Shown here: piece by piece, positions 33,794 to 44,777 of the stretch
How the letters are laid out: the number at the start of each line of letters is the position of its first letter
How positions within the stretch are numbered: position 1 is the stretch's first letter
Source of the DNA: Porites lobata
Lineage: Eukaryota; Cnidaria; Anthozoa; Scleractinia; Poritidae
Length of the DNA: 64,000 bases
Direction of reading: 5' to 3'
Assembly: GCA_942486035.1 (NCBI GenBank)
Contig: CALNXK010000107.1
Span: 1,162,501-1,226,500 of the forward strand
Translations under genes and position numbers: made by a program
Notes under the pieces: model-generated
Database searches by the model: none
What the model saw: the letters and a program-made list of their open reading frames with translations, nothing else
What the model was told of the DNA's origin: nothing

Positions 33794-34309
33794 CTCGCAT
33801 ACGTCGTTAATAAACTGGCTTCCAATATCAAGGTGTAGATCTACTGTAACGACGATGGCGTTTGGGTCGTTAATGGATTCTACAGCTTCACTAAATGAGT
33901 GCGCGAATACTTTCCAGGCTTAATGATATAATGGTAATTCCTTAGGGTAGTTCTTTCAAAAGCCTGCTTTAAATTGATATCGGGGCTGTCAAAGTCGTAT
34001 ATAACCACGTGTAAATGCTCATCTTTCGTTTCCTGAAAAATCTTTTCAACGTTCTTTATAAAATGATGAATCCACCGACCCAGGTTCTTGGCCGTGAGAA
34101 TCAGGTAGACATCTGCTGTTCTGTTCCACTGTAGCCCCTCAGGGTAACACAATGGAATATTCCTCCCATTCGGTTGAAAGACATATTCTGCTAAGATATA
34201 TCTTTTTCCGTCGGTAAGATCTTTAACAACAAGTTCTAGAAAGTATCTCCCTCCTTTCCCAGGGTCTTCTTTCTTCTCAACGTGCTTTATAGACTCGAGT
34301 TCATATTTT
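33794..34309 (-). pseudogene. B4GALNT3-like: B4GALNT3-like catalytic exon 2 of copy 3, one frameshift
   Basis: Acceptor 'gcttttcag' at 34310-34312 and donor 'gag|gtgaga'. Read in phase from the upstream PA14 exon it gives KYELESIKHVEKKEDPGKGG, YVFQPNGRNIPLCYPEG, LQWNRTADVYLILTAKNLGR and HLHVVIYDFDSPDINLKQAF without a stop to KPGKYSR. A 4-nt deletion relative to the dead copy at 13629-14148 then throws the frame and a stop follows within seven residues. The other frame continues SFSEAVESINDPNAIVVTVD and LHLDIGSQFINDVCE to the donor. A single error in the sequence could explain this, but the damage in the next exon makes real decay more likely. Confidence 0.8.
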
Positions 34310-34459
34310 CTGAAAAGCAAAAATGGCGTTTAGAAAGAAAAACACTGTGTGATCTTTAAGTTTTAAGGGGTAGTATCTGGCGAAAATCCTCCGGAGTTGT
34401 TTTTGCACTCTTTTCTCTGCTCTTCAATTTCAAAAAATTGATCAAAGAAAAAAGATAGC

Positions 34460-34620
34460 CGGAGAAAACAGTCAACATTTCGCGTCGCCACCAGTACTGA
34501 AATGCGCGAAATGACGCCTGAAAAATGAACGCAGAACTGAAATCCATACTGATGACGCATCACTACCCAGATCTGGGAAATGACGTCATCATGTCGTCAT
34601 GTCGGCTGTTTTCTCAGGCT
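34460..34620. mobile_element. MITE family A (copy 2)
   Basis: Shares 'gaaatccatactgatgacgc' and 'acccagatctggg' with the element at 13118-13397, and has the same ends, 'gagaaaacag' and 'ctgttttctcaggct'. It is shorter and lies in the intron between the PA14 exon and catalytic exon 2. Confidence 0.7.
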
Positions 34621-34872
34621 AATCAAAGAACAAACGATAGCTGGTATCATGGCGTTGGAGGGAAGTGTGCCGCGGTCTGGGGAGCATAGCCTTCGAGCTA
34701 CCAGAATGGGCCCTGGACCATAAAAGAAACCCATCAATAGATTCATTCTCCGAGTCAGAGTCTAGATTGAATAGACCGATTTTGGTTCAAATTAAAAGTC
34801 CGACTTGGTTTCGAGGCCTGGGCGAATAAAAAAGCGAAATCACATTAAGGTTCAGAGATTGTTGTCACTTAC

Positions 34873-35990
34873 CCTTTATAGGCCTTCCTAAGGGCCGTCA
34901 TATACCGTTTGACTATGGACCAAACCTCATTTTTATCTAATGGATACTCAGCTATAAACTCCTGTTCACGCCCAGGATCCCTGGTGATTCCCTCAACATT
35001 GGGGAACTGATAACTGTAGGTCTTCCGGGTATACTTATAGACTCCGTAATACTGACCAAACGACAATAATTCCGCGCGGTTAACAAGATAACTAGGCCTA
35101 TAATTGCAATAATTCAAAGTCCTCTGCACGTTTTGATGCTTTAAATAGGGAAAACTCTCAGATTTCATGTACTTGTTTCTGTAGTTACTGTGCTTCTTCG
35201 CCCTGCATGGGAGAGCCCCCGGCATTTCATCGTCGTACAAATGAAGCTGCCATTTCTCGCTGTCATTCTTATACAAGGATAAAAAATTGCTTTCAATAAT
35301 CTCAAAAATGGATTGTCGCGGTCTTTTCCAAGCAACTTGAATAAAGTTGTTGTCAATATTATTCGGTGAACCGGGTGCGTAGACGATTTCTAAATAATAT
35401 CTCCTCTTTGCTTTCAAACGAATACCTTTGGAGATCTGCTTCTTTGATGCATTGAAATCCAACCGCCCAAGTGTTAACTGTAAGTCAAATGGCCTCAAGA
35501 ACAGTATTTCTTTTGCTTCCTTCCAATTTTTGCTTGAGCTAAGCCAAATTTCCGCGTAACCATTTGTAGACACAGCGAAATAATATTCACCGGTTAAATT
35601 TGGAAGGAGGTAACCAAATAATCGCTGACCATCGTGGGCGGCTCTATAAGATTCGGTCAGAATTTCAGTGCTTAGTATAACATTTCTCTTGTCTGGCGCA
35701 TTCGGAAAAACTGGAAAATTACAGAGTGTTTCTATGTTGCTCAAGCAGTTGCTTTCCCATATATGCTGGTTTAAGCCTGGAATCACAAGGAAATCTTCCT
35801 CGTGTTCCGAGGGATATTCTGACGATATTGATGGTGAATATGTGTTTAACAGCTTTGACGATTCCGTTGTTATTCTCGGAAACCTCATACATAGTCGCCG
35901 ACCAAACAGACAAAAGTGAGCAGAGAACACGAGAAGAGAGATGAAGATTGTAAACATGAACAAGCTCCACTTAATTCTTTGAAGATTCAT
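34873..35990 (-). CDS. B4GALNT3-like: B4GALNT3-like PA14 first exon (copy 3, open)
   Basis: An intact exon of 372 codons plus two bases ending at donor 'gg|gtaagt'. I start it at the Met at 35990 (MNLQRIKWSLFMFTIFISLL), because this puts a type II signal anchor of about 20 hydrophobic residues close to the N-terminus. An in-frame Met 12 codons upstream is also possible. After a Ser-rich stem come LNQHIWESNCLSNIETLCNF and a PA14-type module (LPNLTGEYYFAVSTNGYAEI, YYLEIVYAPG, FIQVAWKRPR), then a conserved tail with NVQRTLNYCNYRPSYLVNRA. In known B4GALNT3/4 the Golgi enzyme makes GalNAc-beta-1,4-GlcNAc. Here the open part lacks the catalytic domain, which lies in the broken exons downstream. N-glycosylation-type NxT sites are present. 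Confidence 0.82.
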
Positions 35991-36029
35991 AACAATAAAT
36001 AACGGACGTATTTGCCTGTCTTGCAAAAA

Positions 36030-36510
36030 CCCAAGTCAGCTTATAATTAAAACGTGGCCGTGAAAATGAATTGATCACCAGTGACGCTAGGATGAAGGCA
36101 CTGAGAATTTCTTAACACAGTGTTTCATTTTGACCAGTGGCCTTGCCCCTAAAATACCGGAATTTTAACCTTCTACCATGCAGGTATCGGTCAGCTCTCA
36201 CCCCGGACAACCCGCGTAAGATAAAACGATCCTTCTCCAACGATATTCTTGGTCATCAATTAGATGGCCAGGTTGCATCAAACTCGCTGTAACAGAAACC
36301 TATAATTATTTATCAATCGATGCTTATCAACCCGCACCGAGTAACTATGGTTGTATCAGCTGTTTTCTTGCCGAATAAACGCTGAAGACTTCACATTTGA
36401 CAACACCGCAAGTTCAAGTAATAGTGAAGTATTACTACTTTCATCCGTCTATTTCCAGTCAAAATTTCTTAATTTCATATTGTAAAATTCTAGAAATGAA
36501 AGTTTACAGA
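36030..36510. other. Upstream flank of copy 3; no gene
   Basis: Holds the presumed promoter of the PA14 exon at 34873-35990 (minus direction). I see no clear TATA box or other decisive element. Confidence 0.35.
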
Positions 36511-36521
36511 GGGGCTCTATT

Positions 36522-36824
36522 CCCGGGGGGGTACTCGATATATCCCTGGGTGGGGAGGTGCGCCACGGCCCCTCATATCCTGACCCTGTTTAAGACAAAT
36601 ATCGCTGATTTTCCTACCCTGTTTAAGACAGAATTCCGATTTTTGATACCCTGTTTAAGACATTTATCCTGTTTAAGACAAAAATTGATAAATCGATACC
36701 CTGATTAAGACAAAAAATGATGAATTCGATACCCTGTTTAAGACAAAAATCCCGAAAAACATACCCTGGCTGGCCGCACGTCCCTATTAAGCCCTATAAA
36801 GGAGTACCCCCCCCGGGGGGGGGG
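36522..36824. mobile_element. CCCGGG-ended element with 'accctgtttaagac' array
   Basis: Ends 'cccgggggggtactc' and 'gagtacccccccccgggg' are inverted copies. Between them are at least six 'accctg(t/a)ttaagac' repeats. The flanks 'gggctctatt' (36512-36521 and 36825-36834) are a direct duplication of 8-10 nt, the size left by hAT-type transposition. Same family ends as 41154-41586. Confidence 0.8.
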
Positions 36825-37639
36825 GGGCTCTATTTAAGATATTGAATGCAAAAAAAATTAATGAAAAATAAATCAAGGGAAAGAATTCTGACTAGCTTCA
36901 CTTATTTGTATAGCTAGAAGGCCGGAAAATAAATACTTATGACCCCGTAATAAAGCATACATTTGGCAATTCTTTCACGAGCGGTCTCTCGTTGGATATG
37001 AAATGGCTTGTGAATTAAAGGCAGGTAGACAACGGGGCTCCTCAGTAACGCTCAGGTGGCTGTTTCTTGGTGCTAATGCGGGAAACATTGTTGGTTCGCT
37101 TTGTGTTTGGTGTGATTGCATTCTTCCGAAACACCAAGAAACGCTAAGGGGACTGTATTCATCTTATACCCAACAAGGGCGCCAGCGAACAAGCAAGACA
37201 TATTGATATTTATCAGTTACTGATTCATTTTGTACGAACGACTGGAAGACGATTTCAACTATGAGTTTTCCTCGACCTACATAAAAAACACTACTGCGTT
37301 GATAGAACTGTCACACGGCTCGTCATTTTAATCGAATTTTATATCAAGCAATGTTCTTGCTCTTTTGTATTACTAACTGGGAAGAAATACGTTGCCATAA
37401 CAACGAAGATAGACTTGAAATATTTTCCTCAGTTATGGGTATAAAGACGAATGTTAATTTTGTTAAAATTTAAAGAACCACAACGAAAAAATTTGATTTT
37501 TTTTAATAAGTGACGATGCATTCAGCACAAGTACACAAATCGAGAACGTTGCTTTTTTACGTCCAACATTGAAGACGATGTCGTTATTTCTACATTCAGG
37601 AACTAGAGCCATGGCAACCATGGCAACAGCACCGTCAAA

Positions 37640-37980
37640 ACAGCCGTAATAGTTTTAACGAGTAAAACAACAACTCTGCACGTGCATCACGCTTTTTTGT
37701 AGCCTGGGATCAGGCTCCGCATTGGGGAAAAAGAAAAAAAAGATCGGCGTGGGCAAAAAAAAAATAATAATAATATATCGTCGAGCGAAGTGAGCCGAGA
37801 GGTATTTTTTCTATTTTTGTTTTCAATTGGTCTTTTCCTCCCAACTGCTGAGCCTGATCCCAGGCTAGCTTTTTTGGAAATGTCTTTTTCGTCCCTGCAG
37901 AACTACGTACGACGTGAAATGGCCAAATTCTAAGTTTACTTGAGAAGAACTGCAAGGGGATAAATTCTACCATCCTTGCC
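37640..37980. repeat. R1 repeat interrupted by a MITE (37700-37866)
   Basis: The R1 sequence ('ctgcacgtgcatcacgctttt') is split by an element whose ends 'tagcctgggatcaggct' and 'agcctgatcccaggcta' are a perfect 17-nt inverted repeat. R1 resumes after it with 'cgacgtgaaatggcc'. The MITE is younger than R1. Confidence 0.75.
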
Positions 37981-38501
37981 CGAACTCGGACGGGTTTGCT
38001 TCACTTCAACTCCAACATAAAATCCCTTTTTTTAAGTATCTGGGCAACTTAACATAATCGCGAAAACGTTTGAAAGGATGTGAAGTCTGTTTTTTAACAA
38101 CCTTTTCAAGGACGTCACCGATGTCGGATCGTTAGGTCCGTATTGGCCAATGTTTTTTTTCCTTCATCCCTATTAACAGTCCCAGAAGTCTTTGCAAACG
38201 TTAACTCGTTCCAGTTCCCTTCAGTCCTGTTTCAAGAGTTCTAAGTGCTGATAGAGCAAAGTCAGTCCCACTTTCTTTTCAGGTTATTTTTAGGGACGCT
38301 GTTTTCTTAAGTAGCTGCGTGACAGGAGAAGGAAAAATTTTTAAATGGAAGGAAATAAGAAAAGAAAAGGGTAAGGGGCTACACATGGAATCTTGAAGCA
38401 GGAGATTGCTCCGGCCATGAAACCTCTATCCCAACGCCTCACAACGCTATAAAGCAACCCTGAACAGGTCCATTCTGTTAAAACTTCATTGATCTTTCTT
38501 A

Positions 38502-38681
38502 GGGCCTGTTTACATGGAGGTAAGGGACCCCAGGTAGGTGAGGTAACATGTGGCGGATCACCCCGCCTAACATGTAAACGTGATCACATTAAAATGAGAG
38601 ATTATATGGACAGGCGGGTTACCCCACCTAAGCGGGTTCCCTCACCTACCTGGGGTCCCCCACCTCCGTGTAAACAGGCCC
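38502..38681. mobile_element. PIF/Harbinger-type (Tourist-like) MITE
   Basis: Ends 'gggcctgtttacatggaggt' and 'cctccgtgtaaacaggccc' pair over more than 40 nt. Both flanks are TTA (38499-38501 and 38682-38684). A GGGCCTGTTT-type terminus with a TTA/TAA duplication is diagnostic of Harbinger-group elements. Confidence 0.85.
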
Positions 38682-39030
38682 TTAAACTACCTTGTCATCG
38701 TCACAGAACTACTCAACTTTTACAAAGCACTCAACGATCTGGCGCCTTCAAACACACCTAATATGTAGGCTCAATGAATACAAATAAAGACAAATAAAGA
38801 CTTCGCCGGCGCTGCTCCGGCTAATCACCGCAAAACTCCAGGGTCAAGATCCTCCTTCAAGGGGCGGTTTGATATTATTTTCTTCACTATGCCATAACGA
38901 ATTACATTTTCTATCTTGTTTGTGATTTTTATTGTCTTTGTAAGGCACATTTGGGCTATTAAGATAGTGGTGCTTTCTAAATACGTTGCTCATATATTAA
39001 TATAATATAATACTGATTAATATCACTTAC

Positions 39031-40145
39031 CCAGAAGATCTTTGTCGAAGGGCGTCCATGTATTTGTACACTATCATCCAAGCCTCGTTCACTTCTAAAG
39101 GATATTCAGCGTAAAAAGACACCTTGGGTATTTTCTCTCTTATAATACCATCAACAATCGGAAAAGGAAAACTGTACATTCTGCGGACATGCTCTTGCAC
39201 TCCATCGAACCGTCGAAAGTCCAGCACGTTGGCACGATCGATAGCATAGCTGGGCTTGTACTCACAATAGTCCAATATACCCTTAACTTCTGAGTGCTCA
39301 AGATAGTGAAGCGTTTCTGCCCTCATATATTTATTTGCATGGCCTTTTTCATTTTTTGTCTCACAAGCAACAGCACCTGGCAGTTCATCGTCGAATATTT
39401 TGTATATTCCTTTTTCCTCGTCTTCCGTGTATAAAGATAAAGATCTCCCATCAATTGTTTCGAAGTCAGACTCTTGTGAGCGTTTCCAAGCAACACGAAC
39501 AAAATTATCGAGATTCCTCTCAGCGTTATTAGTATGCAATATCTCTATATAGTATCGTCTTCTGGCTTTTAGATGAATTGCTGCTGACATTTGTGTTATG
39601 GAGACATTAAACTGCCATGTTGTTGCTGCAGAGTACGCATCAAAAGGAGTGATGTGGGCAATTTTTCTCGCTACTCTCCATCTGCTGTTTAAACTCAACC
39701 AAACTTCAGCAAATCCGTTCGATGCCACGGCGAAATGATATTCGCTAGTTGCATTTGGAATCACGAAACCAAATAGGCGATGGCCATCAAATCCAGAATG
39801 CTCTGTTGCACCAGCAAACTCTGTCCGAAATGTCACTTTCCTCTCATCTGGCGCCATCGGAAAAACTGGAAAGTTGCAAAGTTTTTCAATCGTCTCCATA
39901 CAAGTGTTTATCCATACATGATGATTTAGTCCCCTTGGCAAGTCCAGAACGTATTGTTCAGAATCTGTGACCGATGCCTCTTGAAATGAAAGTCGCTTCA
40001 GGGAAAAAATTATGGACACCTCGAGTCTTTTCAGATTTGAAATGCATTTCAGCTGACTGAATAAACAAACGTCCATTACAATAACACTTAACCAAACAAA
40101 AATTGATCCCAAAATAATCATAAGCTTTAGCGTTCTTATCTTCAT
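39031..40145 (-). CDS. B4GALNT3-like: B4GALNT3-like PA14 first exon (copy 4, open)
   Basis: An intact exon, 371 codons plus two bases, ending at donor 'gg|gtaagt' in the same phase 2 as the exon at 34873-35990. The start is set at Met 40145 (MKIRTLKLMIILGSIFVWLS), directly before a signal-anchor segment. The open frame itself extends to 40268. It shares with copy 3 the pattern HHVWINTCMETIEKLCNFPV, LFGFVIPNATSEYHFAVASN, FAEVWLSLNSRW, RRRYYIEILHTNNAERNLDN and VDGIIREKIPKVSFYAEYPL. PA14 modules bind carbohydrate in several proteins; their role in B4GALNT3/4 is not settled. No catalytic exon is seen between 36.0 and 39.0 kb. The exon may splice to 34309 (see findings), or it may be an orphan. 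Confidence 0.82.
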
Positions 40146-40234
40146 GACTATAGACTGCAAAACAGTCCGTATTTTAGCGTATTCAAGTACGCGCGCAGAA
40201 GTCAAATAAAAGGTCTGGAACGAGGCTGAAAACA

Positions 40235-40385
40235 GAGAGCGAGACTGTTTTTTTCCCTCTTGCCTCACACGCCCTACGGGCGTGTGATGCTCGCTCGCTT
40301 TGCGCGCTTAAGACTCTTGCGTCAAGCTTTACCGATTTATTTACTGATTTTGAGAAAAAAACCGACTGTTTTGCAGTCTACATGA
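40235..40385. repeat. Inverted repeat at the 5' side of copy 4
   Basis: 'gcgagactgttttttt' on the left is mirrored by 'aaaaaaccgactgttttgc' on the right. The centre has the palindrome 'cacgccctacgggcgtgtg' and 'ctcgctttgcgcgc'. It overlaps the N-terminal extension of the longest open frame, which supports the inner Met at 40145 as start. Confidence 0.5.
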
Positions 40386-40922
40386 CTATAAGCATGGTTA
40401 CTAAACAATCGTAATCAATATCACGACGTTTATGTTCATCATGTAAAACATAAGTATAACCAAGAGCAACCTCTTTTGGTATTCAGTTATAAATTTATTA
40501 TTTTTGTTTTATTCTTTAAATGTCCCACTTGACAAGCTCTAGCTACGTGACGATTTTACTTGACCCGTAAAACAGTTAATAACAACTACAGTCTAACGTC
40601 CGTGTGCGACCACCTCTCGTAAGCGACCACCTATCCAAAACACCAAAACTTCCCCAGTCGAAGCCCTATACTTGGAACCTCTAGTAAGCGACCACCCATC
40701 CAAAACACCAAAACTTCCCCAGTTTAAGTCTTACAGTTGAAACCTGTCGTAAACGACCACCTCCTGTAATTAAGCGACCGCGACCACTATTTGGGGCTGA
40801 CGGTTTAATGCTTTTCTATTCGACGACTTGACGAGTTTTCTGATCTCTTATGGTCTCTGTCTGGAAGAAACCCCCTGTAGTTTGATTCTCGTAAGCGACC
40901 ACCTCCCGTAAGCGACCACTAA

Positions 40923-41624
40923 GGCCAAGTTCAGACGCCGTTCCACTCATGTGCCGAACCTAACTGATAAATTAAATACGGCAAAAGAACGGCGATTTGG
41001 TACAGCAGTTTTAGTTTGGTGCGGCAAAAGCGTTCAGTTCGACAGAGTCTGTCGAACTTTTGTCGAACTTAACTTAGGTTCGACACACGGTACGCTGAAT
41101 CAGATGTCGCGCCAGTGTCGCTCCAAAGTCGAACTTATTCAGTTAGGTTCGGCCCCCGGGGGGGGGGGGGCACTTGGGTATTTTTTGGGTGGGTATGTAC
41201 CGCCCGGGACCCCAAATTGGCACCCCGCCCTAGAGAAAATTTCCCCTAAAATTGATGCCCCGTTCTAGAAATGGGCCAATTTTTTATACCCCGCTCTAGA
41301 ATTCTCCCTAAAACTGATACCCCGTTCTAGAAATGGGCCAATTTTTTATACTCCGTTCTAGGGTGCAACAAAAATACAACGGTTTGCTTAAAAGCAATCT
41401 GTCCTTGAATAATTTCAAATGGCTGCTTACACAAAAGTGGAGCTTTCGTGCGTTCGAAATATTATACCCCGTTCTAGAAAACGCCTCTGAAATGGATACC
41501 CCGTTCTAAATCAGGAGCTTCAAAATCACGACTCCTTTGGGCGGCACATACCCGTATAGGTAATGTATGGGAGTACCCTCCCCGGGGGTTCGGCACATGA
41601 AAAGTACGGCGTCTGAACCAGGCC
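40923..41624. mobile_element. Middle element of the nest: Harbinger-like MITE
   Basis: Left end 'ggccaagttcagacgccgt' and right end, in reverse, 'ggcctggttcagacgccgt' are nearly identical. 'catgtgccgaac' is paired further in. The flanks are TAA on both sides, fitting PIF/Harbinger. It is itself split by 41154-41586. Confidence 0.78.
41154..41586. mobile_element. Inner element of the nest: CCCCGGG-ended, 'ccccgttctaga' array
   Basis: Ends 'ccccggggggg' and 'ggagtaccctccccggg' are inverted copies. Inside are about seven 'accccg(t/c)tctaga' repeats. The 8-nt 'ggttcggc' flanks both sides (41146-41153 and 41587-41594), the hAT-type duplication length. Confidence 0.82.
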
Positions 41625-41671
41625 TAAGTCTTCGCATCTTGGGTAGTCGCTTACAGGAGGTTCGACTGTAG

Positions 41672-43080
41672 TGCAAAATAGCATGGCCACAAATAAACGA
41701 AAGAAGACAATAGAACTAGTGCATAATAGTGCGTAGTATTCTACTACCTATTTCACGGTTCAAGTAAAGTCATTCTAATCACTTGACTAGATACACTGAG
41801 CCTTAAACACTATAAGGTCGACTCTTTCTCACGAGAAAAACGTCAAGATACATATGGAAAAAACATTACTTGTATATAATTTGGCTGGCTATTATTGCTG
41901 TCATATTAACAATGTGACTCATTGCAATAGGCAGATTAAGCAAACCCATAATTAATTTGCTAAGGCGCACCGTAAACCAAACACATTTAAAAAAGCTGTA
42001 ACGCACAAACAGAGAGTATTCAAGTTACATCATAAGGATATTTTTCGGCTTCATTGTATTTCCTGAAGTTTTAATTACTTTAGAAGCACTGAGGGATTAA
42101 AAGATTCCCTCAGCCGTTTGGAAACAATAGATATTCACAGAAATGGCGGGTGTTTTTGTTTTTACATGGGATATATATTTACATGTAAAGATAATTATAT
42201 TTAGAAATGAAAATAAATAATGAACAGAAAACTATAAAAAATGTAAAAAAGCAGTTTATGCCACCCTTAAAACTATAAGATACCTCACCACTTAAATAAT
42301 GTCAGCTGCTGTTTCAAACAAACGTGTTCGGTTTGGGCTGTCTATAAAGAGTCAAAATTAAAGTACTCCCTTTCGCCAACTTCGGCGAACATGAAATTAT
42401 GGATTTCAATAAAAAGATAATAGGGTTGCGCTTTAATAAGAGGCTCACTGCAGCGTAGAGAGTTCTATTTGGGGAATGTAGTTTTCGCCCGAATTATCAG
42501 CTGAGCTGAAGATTAGTGTGGCTGCGCCATTACTAGTCCGCATGCGAATTAATCCAGTAATGTTTTGTTTTATTTTAGTTTGTTTTTGTTTTTCAGCTTC
42601 GGTGTGGTGCTGTACGTCATGACGGCAACCTGTTAATGCTAATCCAGATTAGCATCGAGGCGAAGAGACATTAAAGAGTTCGCAAATGTCAAAGCATATG
42701 TTTGTAGACTTTATAAGGGTGACACATGTTCGCTTCTCGCCAACGAATTTTGCTGGGACACAGATCTACTGTGTAGTGGATTACGTGCTGAAACAGTCAG
42801 CTCCTAGAATACGACAGACGTTTGGCGATTTAAACAACAAATAGCAATTTTCTCACTACCATAATAAAGTGTTTGGAGTGTCCGATATATAGTAAGGCCC
42901 AGTAAATACTAATTAAATAATAAACAGGCTTTAAATGTAACTGTAAGACTTCATTTTCAAGCACGACGTAACATATAAAACTCCAAATACTGAAAGATTT
43001 TCTCTCAACTTCACTTCTATCCATGTTTGAATCCTCTATGGCTGTACTGAAATATACTCAACTTGGACTCCAGTAAAGAT
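41672..43080. other. No gene seen
   Basis: AT-rich spacer downstream (in minus direction) of the ankyrin gene at 43084-43551; probably includes its 3' UTR. Confidence 0.45.
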
Positions 43081-43083
43081 TTG

Positions 43084-43551
43084 TCACTTCAAAGACTGGG
43101 TTCTCGTCCTAGACAGCGCCAACCTTCTTTGGTATTCTTCGTACTGTCTGTCATAAAAATCGGAAGCTCCTCTCTTCAGCAGATATGAAGCACATTCAAG
43201 CTTTCCTTTCCTGATAGCAGTGTACAGCGGTGGCCATCCATCGGCATCAGGAGTATTTACATCTGCATCACCGCTCTCAACAAGCTCTTTGAGAAGTTCC
43301 AAATTTCCTTCCGATACTGCGCGGTGAATTTTGGGTAAGTTTGCATGGCCATCGTCAACGTCTTTTAAAGGCGTATTCTCGATGAAAATTTGTGGCGGTT
43401 CTGATTTGCTAGAGGCTTGCTTGTTGCTGACGTTTTTATTTTGTTCGTCAGCATGATCAGTGGCATCTTTATCTTCTTTATCTGGCGTCCCGAAATCTTG
43501 GAGAAAGTCCAAGGACATTTCGGATCTGCTACGGCGCTTGGATAAAGGCAT
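43084..43551 (-). CDS. Small ankyrin-repeat protein, single exon
   Basis: 155 residues from a clear ATG (MPLSKRRSRSEMSLDFLQDF) to TGA. The first 65 residues are charged and low-complexity (KEDKDATDHADEQNKNVSNK). Two ankyrin repeats follow at about residues 72-135 (IHRAVSEGNLELLKELVESG and PLYTAIRKGKLECASYLLKR), then a basic tail QRRLALSRTRTQSLK. No signal peptide or membrane segment, so it is cytoplasmic or nuclear. Size and layout recall small PP1 regulatory ankyrin proteins, but I see no RVxF motif, so that link is weak. The intact frame and the paired repeats support a real gene. Confidence 0.8.
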   Translation of the reverse strand: MPLSKRRSRSEMSLDFLQDFGTPDKEDKDATDHADEQNKNVSNKQASSKSEPPQIFIENTPLKDVDDGHANLPKIHRAVSEGNLELLKELVESGDADVNTPDADGWPPLYTAIRKGKLECASYLLKRGASDFYDRQYEEYQRRLALSRTRTQSLK

Positions 43552-43559
43552 TTCAATTG

Positions 43560-44770
43560 TGTGTACCTAATAAAATGAATCGAGATGCAGCACACACTAA
43601 GCGTGTCAGCAATTCATAACAACTGCATACTGACTTCGTCCTTTGCATGTGAAGACACGTAGGTTTCGCAGTAAAACGTCTGATTGGTTTAATTGAAGAC
43701 AAAGCCATAGAAAGAGTATACGTCACTTGGAGGGTTGCAATTGAACCGAGGTGCGAAATATGAAAGAGCTGCTAATTGGCTCAAGCGTTCATTAAGCTAT
43801 ATTCACTAATGACTTATGAGAATGAAAGAGGCTTTGTTAGTGGGTGAGAAAGATAGGTTTAGTGATCTGACTGAACTCAAGCTTGGTAAAGCCAAGGAAA
43901 GAGACGTAGTTCACAACAAATTCTAGTGACTTTTAGTTACTAAGTCAGGGTATCAATTCCCTCGCCCGTCCCTTTCACGGTATCTCATATTTAGTAAAAC
44001 CGTAGAAGCCATTTGATTATGGGAATAACTTTAACTGAAATCATACCCACCCACCAACAACTATATACACTCGTAAACTGAATTGTCAGTTGATAAAAAA
44101 GCTTTTTAAAATTTGATACAGCACAAATTCAGCGACGACTTAAAGACTGATTACACTTACTGGCGCCAGGGCGTGATAATGTTAATAAAGGAATCGATCT
44201 GTCTGCATCGATTTGTCTCACTGCCACAAATACCTCTATCATTCATTAAAAGACAAGCTTAGCATACAGACACTGGCCTAGCCTTTTTAATGGTTTAAAA
44301 CGTTTTAGTGGCTCTCGCGTTTGAGCGTTTTGAGCGAACGAAAACGTTTATCAGAACCTGTATTGTGCTTTTTTGGCCTTAACTCACACAAGATTTTTTA
44401 GAAAAAGGATGCACGATGCGCGTCTAAGAAATATACTGTAAGTTACCTAACCTCCGATGAATAAAAAAAAATACTTTTTTAACATATGGAGCTAATGCAT
44501 CTATCACTGTTAATACTCAGGATGGGGTCATTAGTAAGTAGAGAAGTCCTTTGCATCCGGTGCTTGGAGCTTGGAGTCCCAGTGGTTTCGCCTCTCTCTC
44601 GTCCGCGCATTTCCTCCCTCTCCCCAGCCTCCCTAGGACGCAAATAGACCTCTGAGGAGGAGAGAGAGAGTGTTCGGCTGAGGATTACGTAACAAATCCT
44701 CCTTACAGAAGGAATGCTATTTTGAACGGCGGGAAAGTCAAGGACCGATATCTTAGGTTATTTTACTGAT
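43560..44770. other. No gene; upstream region of the ankyrin gene
   Basis: Presumed promoter side of the gene at 43084-43551. No decisive regulatory site seen. Confidence 0.4.
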
Positions 44771-44777
44771 TATTTCA

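Larger units (their letters stand above)
40586..41671. mobile_element. Outer element of a three-level nest: Tc1/mariner-like MITE
   Basis: Left end 'ctacagtctaacgtccgtgt' and right end, read in reverse, 'ctacagtcgaacctcctgta' match over about 30 nt. If the element proper starts at CAGTC, both flanks are TA, the Tc1/mariner target duplication. The interior holds repeated 'gtaagcgaccacc' motifs. It is split by the element at 40923-41624. Confidence 0.75.
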
